From the NCBI RefSeq assembly GCF_049275935.1, contig NZ_CP184830.1:1-64000 (forward strand): 64,000 nt of DNA, in the 5' to 3' direction. The position numbers were made by a program, and so were the translations under genes. The notes below the pieces were generated by a model, which did no database searches, was not told the DNA's origin, and saw only the letters and a program-made list of their open reading frames with translations. The DNA comes from Endozoicomonas_A sp049275935. Lineage in GTDB: Bacteria > Pseudomonadota > Gammaproteobacteria > Pseudomonadales > Endozoicomonadaceae. Of this stretch, positions 11,201-20,352 are shown one piece after another (position 1 is the first letter of the stretch; the number at the start of each line of letters is the position of its first letter).

Positions 11201-14200
11201 AAACAGGTGCAAGCCCTAAGGTCCAGAGTTTCGGAATTAAGGTTAAAAGTATCCCACCGCTATGAAGATGAAGATTTATCAAGAAATATTAACAATGAAA
11301 TTGCTCATCAACTCAACATTGAAGACTATAACAATAATGCCTGTGTGAATGATCAGACCAATCTCATTGAAGAAACACTCTCAAAACTGAGCAAAGAAAT
11401 TTTCAAAGTGGGTCGGCCTACCGTTACTGAGAGCGTCGCAGTCATTGAGAATGAGCTTGACAGACAAATGGCCCGACTGGGGCCAAAACCCCGATACTTA
11501 CTTGATCGTGAGGTAGCCAGAGCCAGGCGAGCAGTAAGAGAAGCTGAAAATGAGCTGGAAATGGCTGACCGCAACATGGATATTTTTCTCCAACATAACC
11601 GGGGAAATATCGCTCTCAATCAGGGAATGAAACAACTTCAGACCGAGCTGGGCCTGTCTGCAGGTGACGAACAAACCAATAAAGAGCGAGCAGAGGAGAT
11701 CATAAATTTCCTGCTGGGGTACAGTGTAGACGTACGAGATAAAATCGTTGAGAAACTGAAAGCCAAAACAAATCAGTACGTCCGGATACATTTCGACCCC
11801 ACTTCGCTGCAAGAAGCTGACTACGTTTTTCTTGTTAATGGCTATACATACACTCCGCTTCATGCCGCAGCCGATGAAATTGATGGAGTACGGGGTGAAC
11901 TGCCTTTAACCAGAAAAATGTACGCTCAGGTCACGGAGTTTCTGCATGAGCACGACAGGAAAAGTATGGATTTAGCCAATGCAATGGCTGAAGAAGTTGC
12001 TGCACGAGAAAATCTGGTTCGTAAAGAACAGCAAATGTTCGACTATGAAAACATCAATGGACACCCATCAAGCTCAGATAAAATCGATCGGGATCGGCTG
12101 GATTCAGCCCTGCATCATAAATATCAAGCTGCATTAAGTGCAAAACAGGACCTGGCGGATCATGACGCGTTTCTTGAAGCCACCGAAGCAGCCGTGGGTC
12201 TTGAACCTGACACTTCTGACACCAATGAACAACGGATTAATGCCCTGAGAAACAAACAGTTAGAACTGGGCGGTGATGATGGTACTGGCGGCAAGATCCG
12301 GCAACTGATTGAGGAACCGTCCCGTCAGATGCGTCTGGAAGCTGAACTTGAAGCCAGGAAAGCAGACGTTGTGAGAATGGAAAAAGTCCTGAAGGTTGCC
12401 GAAGAAGCCGTCAAGAATGACCGCAGTCTCATCCAGTACTCAGAGAAACAGGCAAAATTGCTGACCGATATGAACGACTTCATGCAGCGGCACCCTCTCA
12501 AAAAACAAGCTCTGCAAGCCGCAATTGGCCTGAACGAAGCAGCAATGCAGAGCGATAAGACAATACCATTTCTTTCGGTTTTCAATTTTGACGATGAATT
12601 TGCACCCATTCGCGTGCAGGCAATGGCCGGAGACAAACTGACGTTTAAACAGGCCAGTCGGATTGTGGAAGTTTTTAAAAGCCTGAAGACCAGCTTTCCG
12701 AAATCCCCCGTCGCCTCCCCGGAAAATCGGCCCGAAGACGTGCTGGAAGAAATCGAGATTATGGTGCTCAACGCCATGTATGAGATGGAAATAGGGTCTC
12801 AGCAATTCCAAGACGAAATTCGCGACATTGGCAAAACAGCCATAGACTCCGTTGGGCATGAACCGGAAGACTTGAAAAGCTTCTCAGAATACTTCGCTAC
12901 CCATTCTGCCAGTGCTGACAAGATCATCACTCTGCTGCGGGAAGGCTTGATCAGTAAAGTTGAACTTGAGAACTATATAAAGGCCGTCAGAGGTGTTGAT
13001 GGTTATCAGACAGTGGCCGAATTTGAACACTTGCTTGGCTACAAACACGGTGTCGACGTGCCTCGCTTTAAAGTCGTTGTCGGGATACTGTCTGATGAGG
13101 GGGCTGACGAATTCATGCAGACTGCCTTTAATCCTGTGACCGTGGCGGCCACTGACCCGGCGGGTATGAAAGAGTCTGTTGTCGGCATGAAAGAGTATGC
13201 AGCTGCGGTCATCGCCAACTACGTTCTTGACGATATTGCCTTTGAAAATGGCCGCAGGACGGCAGCCTTCCTGTGCAATCTTCAGGATACCCTGACACCT
13301 TATGCCAATGTTGCTGGCCTGTCTGAATCAGACCTGATCAAGGCCATCCATAACACATTGATGCTGGCTCATGTCGCAGCAGTTGAGTGGCAGCTCAATG
13401 ATTACTGGGGCAAACCTTCAGCCTTCCTGGTACAGGCTGTCACCTGGTACTACACCAGTTACAAACCCCTGCTGGCGACCCATACCGTCTGGCAGGCTAC
13501 CGATCTGTCCCTGACAAACATGGCGTTCCTCTACCTTCTGGATCTGACCAACAGGGGTGATTACCTGCACCGGATGCTCATACCTTTCCAGCACTGGCTC
13601 GAACACTATGGTGTTGATCCAGACCGAACCGCGCAATATGCCCACCACAACGGAATTGAGAAAGTTTCTGAACTGGGCGGACTGGCCATGCCATTGGGCA
13701 AGGCCGCTTCTTCAGTGATTCTGTTGAGAACCGGCTCCATGTTGTTTGCCAGACAGTACAACGCCAACCCTCAAATGTATCGCAGCATTTTCCGTCTGGT
13801 GCCCGAAATAGTGCAATCCATGGGTTCCAGGCAAGGGATTCAGGTACCCCTGCTGCACAGGGTAACACCACAAACAGCGAAAACGCTGGCCTCCGCCACA
13901 GCCGGTCTCATGCTGGGCCCAATTTCCACCGTCGGAGCATACGCCCACGGTCTTATAGCAGGATTTACCAGTGCTCAAACCTTCGGATTTGCTCTGGCAT
14001 CGGGTCTCACTTTCGACTTTTTTATGAACGACAACAAGATGCTCACTCAATGGCTGGGTGGACCCCTGGGCCGCACTCTTGACAGGATTAATCGCTGGCG
14101 AGGCGCAGGTGAAACGGACGATGAATATGAGATGCGTACCGATACTGCTTCGCCTCAACGTTTCGGTGAAGCCGATGGAGACTATACAGACCGTGTTGAA

Positions 14201-14395
14201 GCAAATGACATGATACATGGCTGGACTCGACACGAAAATTACCTGCAGTTCCGTGAACGCCGCGATCAAACCATGAAACTATTTGAGAACGGATGGGAGA
14301 AATACTTCAGGGAAAATCTGCCTAAATGGTCGTTTTCCCACGCAAAAAGTATTCCTTACTCCTACACTCTGGGCACCTTCTACAACTGGCAGTAG
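8216..14395 (+). CDS. Giant exported coiled-coil protein, copy C (2,059 aa)
   Basis: The third member of the tandem array, with the same signal peptide (one Thr to Ile and one Ile to Val change) and the same 209-bp spacer and ribosome-binding site as copy B. Most residues match copy B. Differences cluster near residues 265-325, around 10.9-11.4 kb, and strongly in the last ~270 residues (from about 13590), where copy C has its own sequence ending in TFYNWQ. It lacks the EAPEEASTAMNAFLP tail shared by A and B. The sequence after its stop is unrelated to the spacer, so this is the right-hand end of the array. Function unknown. The diverged tail could reflect an older copy from which A and B were homogenised, or different binding specificity. 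Confidence 0.9.
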   Translation: MTNIRHNALSLAVAVAISSSIINTEALAARKLQTKAYILGSGNVVKLRSEVMVQPTLGDDQQPIPKSFTTTYPYEPSEGQGFISTTMSFTEILYGIGDGVSSVDQFETGENDVAQKYIKVLKVGDEGVFRFTHNLEEKELVIEVRGGMTDQDSVEVARDQLVWSSSLQPLTKIANHLQLAKVLKAAAERAGNLGSNDHYVGLATIEVEKVEVNGRTFMRLIAAGDQPPELHRLGQSLFVNDEALLAAAASAYIQVHVLEEDLQQEALNELLAHNKPVGYIVDAEDAKRVYHVPAGYPKLEIAEAPGENIVFHGLMQNPDDVAFVENLYKFWIEADGNSPVPAVKAEPNKRKLKNYRFVIRSRQMAVLEELVARHDADVDKDQLTVLSNEDKLAMRSLVYYESLLQALVLASPDEAYGSDEFEFTPEHIKVASLVITPTRMYRQLLGHFGFKPVLKNLLMNPHFFQHIRKVLPVVGDIKEAQIDPDKDEEFTFRVMTDMARQLFELHNNLEELRIEYAKLGKLNEKIFRETAAELGIYNWDNTQTPEEQARLLRNKIHEITQELVTTFAAVEQPDYEIIITILTAVEDQFGMTPNNKNDLVARFQSVRQHIQHKTDPTDDEAPQRLTNLESNLGLISNDKDTPETRQQAILQLLEQQEALVQRYLLPRTIIEAGKAAAIKARYATIAAHLNIQDFDSNADVDAQQEHLLQKIEEMNAHKQLMLQKIKTMDIQQDVLLHRIETLHGQDNSYTEAKQNALAEILGIKLSKNSVEKNQDVLEKAVFRVVHNLARLEKKLKEIRTPDRLKPSPELLQKLTAVEKTLKMVDIDSEGDVYDRRNAISEKIQTYFNEAMQRAEEGALDTLKTAEEILGIQVSEGDNKLERLDRVRKKLHDNNVIKKITEQQYYALWGDDTKPADYKKRKGKHEKLLLDAHLTFYVEDADQLAKGRQSEMLMALERILGISAYESAALRKRDKALIAKLADDLKVELKKDVSRKKQVQALRSRVSELRLKVSHRYEDEDLSRNINNEIAHQLNIEDYNNNACVNDQTNLIEETLSKLSKEIFKVGRPTVTESVAVIENELDRQMARLGPKPRYLLDREVARARRAVREAENELEMADRNMDIFLQHNRGNIALNQGMKQLQTELGLSAGDEQTNKERAEEIINFLLGYSVDVRDKIVEKLKAKTNQYVRIHFDPTSLQEADYVFLVNGYTYTPLHAAADEIDGVRGELPLTRKMYAQVTEFLHEHDRKSMDLANAMAEEVAARENLVRKEQQMFDYENINGHPSSSDKIDRDRLDSALHHKYQAALSAKQDLADHDAFLEATEAAVGLEPDTSDTNEQRINALRNKQLELGGDDGTGGKIRQLIEEPSRQMRLEAELEARKADVVRMEKVLKVAEEAVKNDRSLIQYSEKQAKLLTDMNDFMQRHPLKKQALQAAIGLNEAAMQSDKTIPFLSVFNFDDEFAPIRVQAMAGDKLTFKQASRIVEVFKSLKTSFPKSPVASPENRPEDVLEEIEIMVLNAMYEMEIGSQQFQDEIRDIGKTAIDSVGHEPEDLKSFSEYFATHSASADKIITLLREGLISKVELENYIKAVRGVDGYQTVAEFEHLLGYKHGVDVPRFKVVVGILSDEGADEFMQTAFNPVTVAATDPAGMKESVVGMKEYAAAVIANYVLDDIAFENGRRTAAFLCNLQDTLTPYANVAGLSESDLIKAIHNTLMLAHVAAVEWQLNDYWGKPSAFLVQAVTWYYTSYKPLLATHTVWQATDLSLTNMAFLYLLDLTNRGDYLHRMLIPFQHWLEHYGVDPDRTAQYAHHNGIEKVSELGGLAMPLGKAASSVILLRTGSMLFARQYNANPQMYRSIFRLVPEIVQSMGSRQGIQVPLLHRVTPQTAKTLASATAGLMLGPISTVGAYAHGLIAGFTSAQTFGFALASGLTFDFFMNDNKMLTQWLGGPLGRTLDRINRWRGAGETDDEYEMRTDTASPQRFGEADGDYTDRVEANDMIHGWTRHENYLQFRERRDQTMKLFENGWEKYFRENLPKWSFSHAKSIPYSYTLGTFYNWQ

Positions 14396-14543
14396 GGCGA
14401 TGATAATGAACAAACAACTCGATGAGGGAGAACAGGGAAGTTAGGTTCCCAAACAAGCAGATTAAATTCGGGCTGTTGTTGCGCTGTCAGGAAAATACAG
14501 GTAAAACGAATCACAGAGTAATAATTAAAATAAAACGTTTCTC

Positions 14544-16871
14544 ATGCCAATCCGTTTCAGGGATCGACTGTCGTTTAAACAGGCGCGTAACACCGTTGTC
14601 TTTGCCTTTATCCTGGGGCTGTTCCTGAGTCTTTATCTCGTGATCATCGACTACCGGTCTCAGGACCGGCAAATTGATGCCACCATAGAAACCTTCATTG
14701 ATATCACCCGGACTCCAGCTGCCCGCATCGCTTACAACATTGATAAGGAGCTGGCCAACGAGCTGGTGTTGGGACTCATTAAATCGCCCACCATCGTCAG
14801 GGCAGAAATTGTTGAACCATCGGGTGCAATCCTTGCCGCTGTGAGTAAAGAGCCGCAACAGGATAAAGCCCGCCCCTTCACTGATATGCTGTTTGGTGCC
14901 AGCCGAACCTATATCCGGGAGCTTAAGGTTCCCTTTGATGAAGATGAACCGCTCGGCTGGCTTAAAATCGTTGCCGACACTCGCCCTATCAGCACTCAGT
15001 TTTTTGATCGGGCCATCTTTACCCTGGTGACTGTCCTGATCAAAACTTTCCTGCTTTCGCTGGTTCTGTCCATCATGTTTTATCACATGTTGACCAAGCC
15101 TTTGCTGAACATGACAGAAAAAATGGTTGAGCACCCGGAAAACAGTAGCAAGATTCAGCTTCCGCAGCCCAGGGGGCATGAGAATGACGAAATCGGCCTG
15201 CTGACCCGCACTATCAACCATTATTTGAACAACATTCATCACCATCTGCACCACCGGCGACTGGCTGAAGAACAGTTACGTGAACATCTGGCTGAACTGG
15301 AAACCATTATTGCCCGGCGGACCAGGGATATTCGCAAAAACAACCAGGCCCTTGAGAAGACCAACCGTCAGCTTGAGAAAGCACGCAGCCAGGCACTGGA
15401 AACTGCCAGTCAGCGAGCCAGGCAGCTGTCCAGTCTGAGTCACGAAATCAGAACCCCACTCAATGCAGTTTTGGGCATGCTGAGTATCGCCCTCAACGAC
15501 GAACTGACCGAACTACAACATCAGCGTTTAAACACTGCCAGAGATTCTGGTACTCATCTGATCCGTCTGCTCAATGATATCCTGGACCTTTCCCGACTTG
15601 ACTCGGGCAAGATGATTCTTGAAGAAATCTCTTTTGACCTCAGAAACTCAATGGAAGATGTTGTGGTGCTTGCAGGACAATCCACATTTACCAAAGGGGT
15701 TCCGATCTATTGTGATATCGATCCCACCCTGCCGGAAGAAGTCCTGGGTGACCCAACCCGTTTTCATCAGGTCATTTCCAACCTGATAGGCAATGCTGCA
15801 AAATTTACCGATGAGGGTGACATTCGTATCTGGCTCGACTGCCAGAAAACCTCCGAGAATCATCTTGATATTATGGTGAACATCAGTGACAGCGGTATCG
15901 GCATCCCTGAATCAGCCCTGGACGAAATTTTCAAACCCTTTGCTCAGGCCAGCAGTGATACCAGTCGCCGTTTCGGGGGCTCCGGTATGGGCCTGCCTTT
16001 GGTCCAGTCCATAGTCACTAACATGGGCGGACAACTGTCTGTTATATCAGAGCCCGGAGAAGGCAGCACATTTTCTGTCCGTTTACCATTCCGATATAAA
16101 TCAAGGGAAGAAAAAGTATCGGTTTCTGCTGATATCAAGAGTAACCAGATTGTGCTCAATGGCTCAGAAGCTCTGCAAAGCTGTTGTTCTCATCTTCTGG
16201 CGCATTGGGATATCAGCCACCGACAGACCTCGAACAACAACATCGGTGACCTGTCCGACTGGGCGGATATTCTGATTACAGAGAATGAAGGTCTGGCCAG
16301 AAATGCCGGTCAGGATAATCCGTCACTAAAAGTGATTTATGCCGCTCATACACCTCTGGATAACGGCCCGGACACCCTGGTCTGGCTGCCACTCCCTCTG
16401 ACCCGGAAACTGTTTATCCAGGCACTGGAGAAAACCCGGACTATACGTCATCAGGTCTCCCAACCGTTACCTGACACAGTGAAAATCCAACACCAAAAAA
16501 ACAGGGATTATTCGGTTCTGGTGGTCGAAGATAATCCCATCAACAGAATGGTGGCGGAGGGAATGCTTGAGCAGCTGGGCTATAAGGTAGAGCTGGCTCA
16601 TAATGGCGAGAGTTGTCTGGCAGCCTGTCAGCAAAAAAACTATGACCTGATTCTGATGGACTGCAATATGCCAATTATGGATGGGTTTACCACCACTCAG
16701 AGACTGCGAGTTCAGATAGCAACCAGAGAGACACCCATCATAGCCTTAACCGCCAACGCTATGAATCAGCACAGAAAGCAATGCCTGGATGCCGGAATGA
16801 ACGACCATTTGGCTAAACCTTTCAACAAGGAGCAGCTTGAAAGCACTCTGACCCGCTGGTTAATAGCCTGA
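14544..16871 (+). CDS. Hybrid sensor histidine kinase with receiver domain
   Basis: A 775-aa inner-membrane sensor kinase. In order: a first transmembrane helix (about residues 17-36), a ~120-residue periplasmic sensor region, a second helix (about 160-180), a HAMP-like linker and coiled coil, a HisKA dimerisation domain with the phospho-acceptor His at about residue 300 (SLSHEIRTPLN), a HATPase_c domain (N box LIGNAAKF, G boxes DSGIGIP and GGSGMGL), a degenerate stretch, and a C-terminal receiver domain with the acceptor Asp at about 706 (LMDCNMPIMDG). The layout resembles BarA/GacS, but there is no C-terminal HPt domain, so a separate phosphotransfer protein is expected. No response regulator gene is adjacent. 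The start lacks an obvious ribosome-binding site. The input signal cannot be inferred. Confidence 0.9.
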   Translation: MPIRFRDRLSFKQARNTVVFAFILGLFLSLYLVIIDYRSQDRQIDATIETFIDITRTPAARIAYNIDKELANELVLGLIKSPTIVRAEIVEPSGAILAAVSKEPQQDKARPFTDMLFGASRTYIRELKVPFDEDEPLGWLKIVADTRPISTQFFDRAIFTLVTVLIKTFLLSLVLSIMFYHMLTKPLLNMTEKMVEHPENSSKIQLPQPRGHENDEIGLLTRTINHYLNNIHHHLHHRRLAEEQLREHLAELETIIARRTRDIRKNNQALEKTNRQLEKARSQALETASQRARQLSSLSHEIRTPLNAVLGMLSIALNDELTELQHQRLNTARDSGTHLIRLLNDILDLSRLDSGKMILEEISFDLRNSMEDVVVLAGQSTFTKGVPIYCDIDPTLPEEVLGDPTRFHQVISNLIGNAAKFTDEGDIRIWLDCQKTSENHLDIMVNISDSGIGIPESALDEIFKPFAQASSDTSRRFGGSGMGLPLVQSIVTNMGGQLSVISEPGEGSTFSVRLPFRYKSREEKVSVSADIKSNQIVLNGSEALQSCCSHLLAHWDISHRQTSNNNIGDLSDWADILITENEGLARNAGQDNPSLKVIYAAHTPLDNGPDTLVWLPLPLTRKLFIQALEKTRTIRHQVSQPLPDTVKIQHQKNRDYSVLVVEDNPINRMVAEGMLEQLGYKVELAHNGESCLAACQQKNYDLILMDCNMPIMDGFTTTQRLRVQIATRETPIIALTANAMNQHRKQCLDAGMNDHLAKPFNKEQLESTLTRWLIA

Positions 16872-16874
16872 TGG

Positions 16875-16896
16875 ACAGTGTATGCACTGTTTTTTT
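16875..16896 (+). terminator. Rho-independent terminator after the hybrid kinase
   Basis: A 6-bp stem ACAGTG/CACTGT with a 4-nt loop, followed directly by a T-run, 3 nt after the kinase stop. It lies between convergent genes; the T-run favours the + strand. Confidence 0.8.
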
Positions 16897-16903
16897 GCGC
16901 TAT

Positions 16904-17296
16904 TCAGTTGTCTGCTTTGAACTGAAGAGCGACTGAATTCATGCAGTACCTCAACCCTGTAGGCTCAGGCCCATCAGGAAATACATGCCCCAGATGCGCG
17001 TTGCAGGCTGAACACACCACTTCTGTCCGCTCCATACCCAGGCTTTTGTCTTCAAGGTAATTGACCGCCTCCTTATCCACGACTTCCCAGAAGCTGGGCC
17101 AACCACAGCCGGCATCAAATTTGGTCGTGGATTCGAACAGGATTTGATCACAGCAGACACAGCTATAACGACCCAGGCCATCAAAATGAACGTACTCACC
17201 AGAAAAAGGCCGTTCGGTACCCTTTTGCCGACAGACATAATACTGCTCTTCAGTCAGCTCTGACTGCCATTGGGCATCGGTTTTTTCAACTTTCAT
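16904..17296 (-). CDS. msrB: Peptide methionine-(R)-S-oxide reductase MsrB
   Basis: A 130-aa cytoplasmic enzyme that reduces methionine-R-sulfoxide in oxidised proteins using thioredoxin. Full family length. Visible hallmarks are the two zinc-binding CxxC pairs (CVCC near residue 48, CSAC near residue 95), GWPSF, HLGHVF, and the catalytic cysteine in RYCMNS near the C-terminus. It is divergent from alaA with about 290 bp between them. The order msrB, aminotransferase, small protein, htpX is the same as in Pseudomonas, supporting vertical inheritance of this block. Confidence 0.97.
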   Translation of the reverse strand: MKVEKTDAQWQSELTEEQYYVCRQKGTERPFSGEYVHFDGLGRYSCVCCDQILFESTTKFDAGCGWPSFWEVVDKEAVNYLEDKSLGMERTEVVCSACNAHLGHVFPDGPEPTGLRYCMNSVALQFKADN

Positions 17297-17588
17297 ACCA
17301 CCTCCAGCTTCTTTAACGGAAATATCCGGATTGGGTCGTGCACTGTAGCCTTAAAGCGATCATAATGGCCACCTGATTCCCTGCCAGAGAGAACATTTTT
17401 TACCCACTCTTGTCTATTTATAGTCAGGTTTATAATCAGATTGATGATGTTCCAGAGAATCCCATGACCTGATCCACAACGATCGGAACTGACGCCACTC
17501 ATTAACGGAGCAATACTCAGGCAGCCCTGAGTAACAGATAACATACAAAAAGACAATGAGCCTTATATCGGCCACAGGAAAAGAACCC

Positions 17589-18806
17589 ATGAAGGATATT
17601 GAGAAGTCCCTGAAACTGGCAAACGTCTGCTACGAAATACGTGGTCCGGTATTGCGCGAAGCCAGAAGACTGGAGGAGGAAGGCCAGCGTGTTCTGAAAC
17701 TGAACACAGGCAACCCTGCGCCTTTTGGCTTTGATGCACCTGAAGAGATTATTCAAGACGTCATTCTCAACCTCCCCAACTCCCAGGGCTACACCGACTC
17801 CAAGGGTTTGTTTTCGGCACGCAAGGCCGTAATGCACTACTGTCAGCAGAAAGATTTTCCCGGTGTCGAGCTGGAAGACATTTTTATCGGTAATGGCGTC
17901 AGCGAACTGGTCGTCATGGCCATGCAGGGATTACTGAACAACGGTGATGAATTGCTGATCCCGGCGCCGGACTACCCTCTCTGGACTGCGGCGGCTAACC
18001 TTTCAGGAGGCCGAGCGGTTCACTACCTCTGTGACGAGCAATCTGACTGGTACCCTGACCTGGATGATATTCGCAGCAAAATCACCGCCAAGACCCGGGG
18101 CATTGTTGTCATCAACCCTAACAATCCAACGGGTGCCGTTTACCCACCTGAGCTGCTGCAGGAAATCATTGAGATTGCCCGCCAGCACAGCCTGATTATT
18201 TTTGCTGACGAGATCTACGACAAGATCCTCTTCGATGGAACAGAGCACACTGCCATGGCATCGCTGGCGGATGATGTGTTCATGATCTCATTCAACGGGC
18301 TCTCCAAATCTTATCGTGCAGCCGGTTTTCGTTCTGGCTGGATGGTTGCCAGTGGTCCCAAACATAAAGCCAGGGACTACCTGGAAGGTCTGGAAATGCT
18401 GGCCTCCATGCGTCTGTGTTCCAACGTTCCTGCCCAGCATGCTATTCAAACGGCACTGGGGGGTTACCAGAGCATCAATGACCTCGTTCTTCCCGGCGGC
18501 AGACTCCTGGCACAGAGAGATGTGATCTACGAGCGCCTGAATCAGATACCCGGTGTCAGCTGTGTCAAACCCAGGGGAGCCCTTTACGTGTTCCCGAAAC
18601 TGGACCCGAAAAAGTATCCGATTCACGACGATGAACAGCTGGTACTCGACCTGCTGATTCAGGAAAAAATTCTGCTCGTACAGGGTCGTGCCTTCAACTG
18701 GCCGGACCCGGACCATCTCAGGATAATTACCCTGCCCCGGGTTGAAGATCTGGAGATGGTGGGCGATAAACTTGAACGATTCCTGAGCCGATACAAACAA
18801 TCATAA
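17589..18806 (+). CDS. alaA: Alanine-synthesising PLP aminotransferase AlaA
   Basis: A 405-aa class I aminotransferase closely matching E. coli AlaA (glutamate-pyruvate aminotransferase) over its whole length. Shared motifs include NVCYEIRGPVL at the N-terminus, LNTGNPAPFGFDAPEE, PDYPLWTAA, NPNNPTGAVYP, FADEIYDKIL, the PLP-binding lysine in NGLSKSYRAAGFRSGW, and VKPRGALYVFPK. It makes alanine from pyruvate in the cytoplasm. The frame is open upstream, but the ATG at 17589 fits the family N-terminus and has AGGA 9 nt upstream, so it is preferred over the in-frame ATG at 17556. Confidence 0.95.
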   Translation: MKDIEKSLKLANVCYEIRGPVLREARRLEEEGQRVLKLNTGNPAPFGFDAPEEIIQDVILNLPNSQGYTDSKGLFSARKAVMHYCQQKDFPGVELEDIFIGNGVSELVVMAMQGLLNNGDELLIPAPDYPLWTAAANLSGGRAVHYLCDEQSDWYPDLDDIRSKITAKTRGIVVINPNNPTGAVYPPELLQEIIEIARQHSLIIFADEIYDKILFDGTEHTAMASLADDVFMISFNGLSKSYRAAGFRSGWMVASGPKHKARDYLEGLEMLASMRLCSNVPAQHAIQTALGGYQSINDLVLPGGRLLAQRDVIYERLNQIPGVSCVKPRGALYVFPKLDPKKYPIHDDEQLVLDLLIQEKILLVQGRAFNWPDPDHLRIITLPRVEDLEMVGDKLERFLSRYKQS

Positions 18807-18872
18807 TCCTGGCCGTGACTCAACGGCCCATTTGCTACCGATTACTGAATTCCGGACACTCACATTCTGAAC

Positions 18873-19301
18873 ATGGCTGACATCCACATCGACGACTTTT
18901 TTCATGATTGTGCCAAGACACTGGTACATCTCTACAATGTCTTCCCGCGGCTGACCTCTCTGTACGTCGACGACATCATTACGCCCGTGCCCGTGGATGA
19001 ATTCGGATTACCCGGCAAGCGACACCAGGCCTGCTTTGACAGTTTTCTCTGGCTGGCCAGAGAAGGCTACATACACTACTCCGAAAGAGTTCGGCTGGAA
19101 GGGCTGGACCAGGTGGTTCTGACTGAAAAAAGTTTCCTCAGGCTCGGTATGCCAAGCCTGAAAACCGAATTGGAAGACCTGCCAGAACCGATGCTTCAGA
19201 AACAGAGGACTCTGGGCTGGCAGTTTCGTGAAACATTAAAATCCGGGACCACCCACCAGCTGAACCTGCTCTGCCAGCACTTTTTCGCCTGCAAAGCCTG
19301 A
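18873..19301 (+). CDS. Small conserved protein between alaA and htpX
   Basis: A 142-aa soluble protein of unknown function with no signal peptide or membrane segment. An acidic N-terminus (MADIHIDDFFHDCAKTL) is followed by a region with an SFLWLAREGYIHYSERVR motif, which could be a winged-helix-like fold, though this is a guess. It sits 66 bp after alaA and 101 bp before htpX on the same strand. A gene of similar size occupies the same place in Pseudomonas genomes, which is the main evidence that it is real. Confidence 0.8.
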   Translation: MADIHIDDFFHDCAKTLVHLYNVFPRLTSLYVDDIITPVPVDEFGLPGKRHQACFDSFLWLAREGYIHYSERVRLEGLDQVVLTEKSFLRLGMPSLKTELEDLPEPMLQKQRTLGWQFRETLKSGTTHQLNLLCQHFFACKA

Positions 19302-19402
19302 AGGAGTGTAAACATTGTTAAATGTGACGGGCTGAGGATTGAAATCCGGACTCAACGCCTCCATAGTCCAACTATCCAACTAACAAAGGCAACCATTCGG
19401 TA

Positions 19403-20290
19403 ATGAAAAGAATTCTGCTATTTCTTGCAACTAACCTTGCTGTCATCGCAGTCGCCAGCATCACGCTTAACATCCTTGGCGTGGGTAGCTATGTCACAGC
19501 CCAGGGACTCGATATGAAGTCACTGCTGGCTTTCTGTGCCGTTTTCGGTTTTGCCGGTTCATTGGTTTCTCTGCTCCTTTCCAAAACCATGGCCAAGATG
19601 GGCACAGGCACCCAGGTTATCGATCAGCCCCGAACAGCCCAGGAGCGCTGGTTGATGGATACGGTCAAAGAGCTGTCTGAAAAAGCGGGCATTGGCATGC
19701 CGGAAGTGGGTATTTTCCCATCCCCGGAAACCAATGCTTTTGCCACCGGCTGGAACAAAAACGCCTCACTGGTTGCCGTGAGTCAGGGATTATTGGATCG
19801 TTTCAGCCCGAGGGAAGCAAGAGCCGTTATTGGTCACGAAATAGGTCACGTTGCTAACGGTGACATGGTGACGCTGGCGCTGATTCAGGGTGTTGTGAAC
19901 ACCTTCGTGATGTTCTTTGCACGTATCATCGGCTATGCCGTAGACAGCTTCCTCCGTCGTGATGAAGAAAACAGTGGCCCGGGTATTGGCTTTTATGTTG
20001 TCAGCTTTATTGCCGAGATTGTTCTGGGTATTGCCGCCAGCGCCATCGTGATGTGGTTCTCCCGCAAGCGAGAATTCCGTGCCGATGAAGCCGGTGCCGA
20101 GCTCGCAGGTCGTGGTGATATGATTGCCGCTCTGGAAAGACTGAGAGCTGAATACGACGCACCCAGTGCGATGCCTGCCACCATGACGGCCTTCGGTATT
20201 CGCAAGAACGGTCAGGGTGGCCTGGCCGCACTGTTCTCCAGCCACCCTCCTCTTGAAGATCGAATTCAGTCGCTGCAATCCCATCGCTGA
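19403..20290 (+). CDS. htpX: Membrane zinc metalloprotease HtpX
   Basis: A 295-aa M48-family inner-membrane protease that degrades damaged membrane proteins alongside FtsH. Two N-terminal transmembrane helices (about residues 4-25 and 38-60) precede the catalytic domain. The zinc-binding HEIGH starts at residue 145, and the third ligand glutamate is in the FRADEAGAELAGR motif. Two more hydrophobic segments follow HEIGH. Length matches E. coli HtpX. In enterobacteria this gene is induced by envelope stress through CpxR; no such site was identified here. Confidence 0.96.
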   Translation: MKRILLFLATNLAVIAVASITLNILGVGSYVTAQGLDMKSLLAFCAVFGFAGSLVSLLLSKTMAKMGTGTQVIDQPRTAQERWLMDTVKELSEKAGIGMPEVGIFPSPETNAFATGWNKNASLVAVSQGLLDRFSPREARAVIGHEIGHVANGDMVTLALIQGVVNTFVMFFARIIGYAVDSFLRRDEENSGPGIGFYVVSFIAEIVLGIAASAIVMWFSRKREFRADEAGAELAGRGDMIAALERLRAEYDAPSAMPATMTAFGIRKNGQGGLAALFSSHPPLEDRIQSLQSHR

Positions 20291-20325
20291 CAGGGTTTCT
20301 TTTTTATCGCACCCACTCACTCCAC

Positions 20326-20352
20326 AAGGCTCGCTGATGCGGGCCTTTTTAT
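20326..20352 (+). terminator. Rho-independent terminator after htpX
   Basis: Stem AGGCTCGC/GCGGGCCT (one G-U pair) with a TGAT loop and TTTTTATT tail, 36 nt after the htpX stop. The rest of the gap up to rnd (20353-20624) holds no convincing gene. Confidence 0.8.

Larger units (their letters stand above)
1..14395 (+). repeat. Tandem array of a 6,437-bp gene-sized unit (2 whole copies, 1 partial)
   Basis: Starts of copies B and C are exactly 6,437 bp apart, and bases 139 and 6576 are equivalent points in A and B. The 209-bp spacers at 1570-1778 and 8007-8215 read as identical, including the promoter-side sequence and ribosome-binding site. The array may continue to the left of the window. Confidence 0.9.

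Noticed and set aside
14422..14628. 68-codon frame between the giant gene array and the kinase
   Set aside because: Overlaps the kinase start in another frame and has no recognisable sequence.
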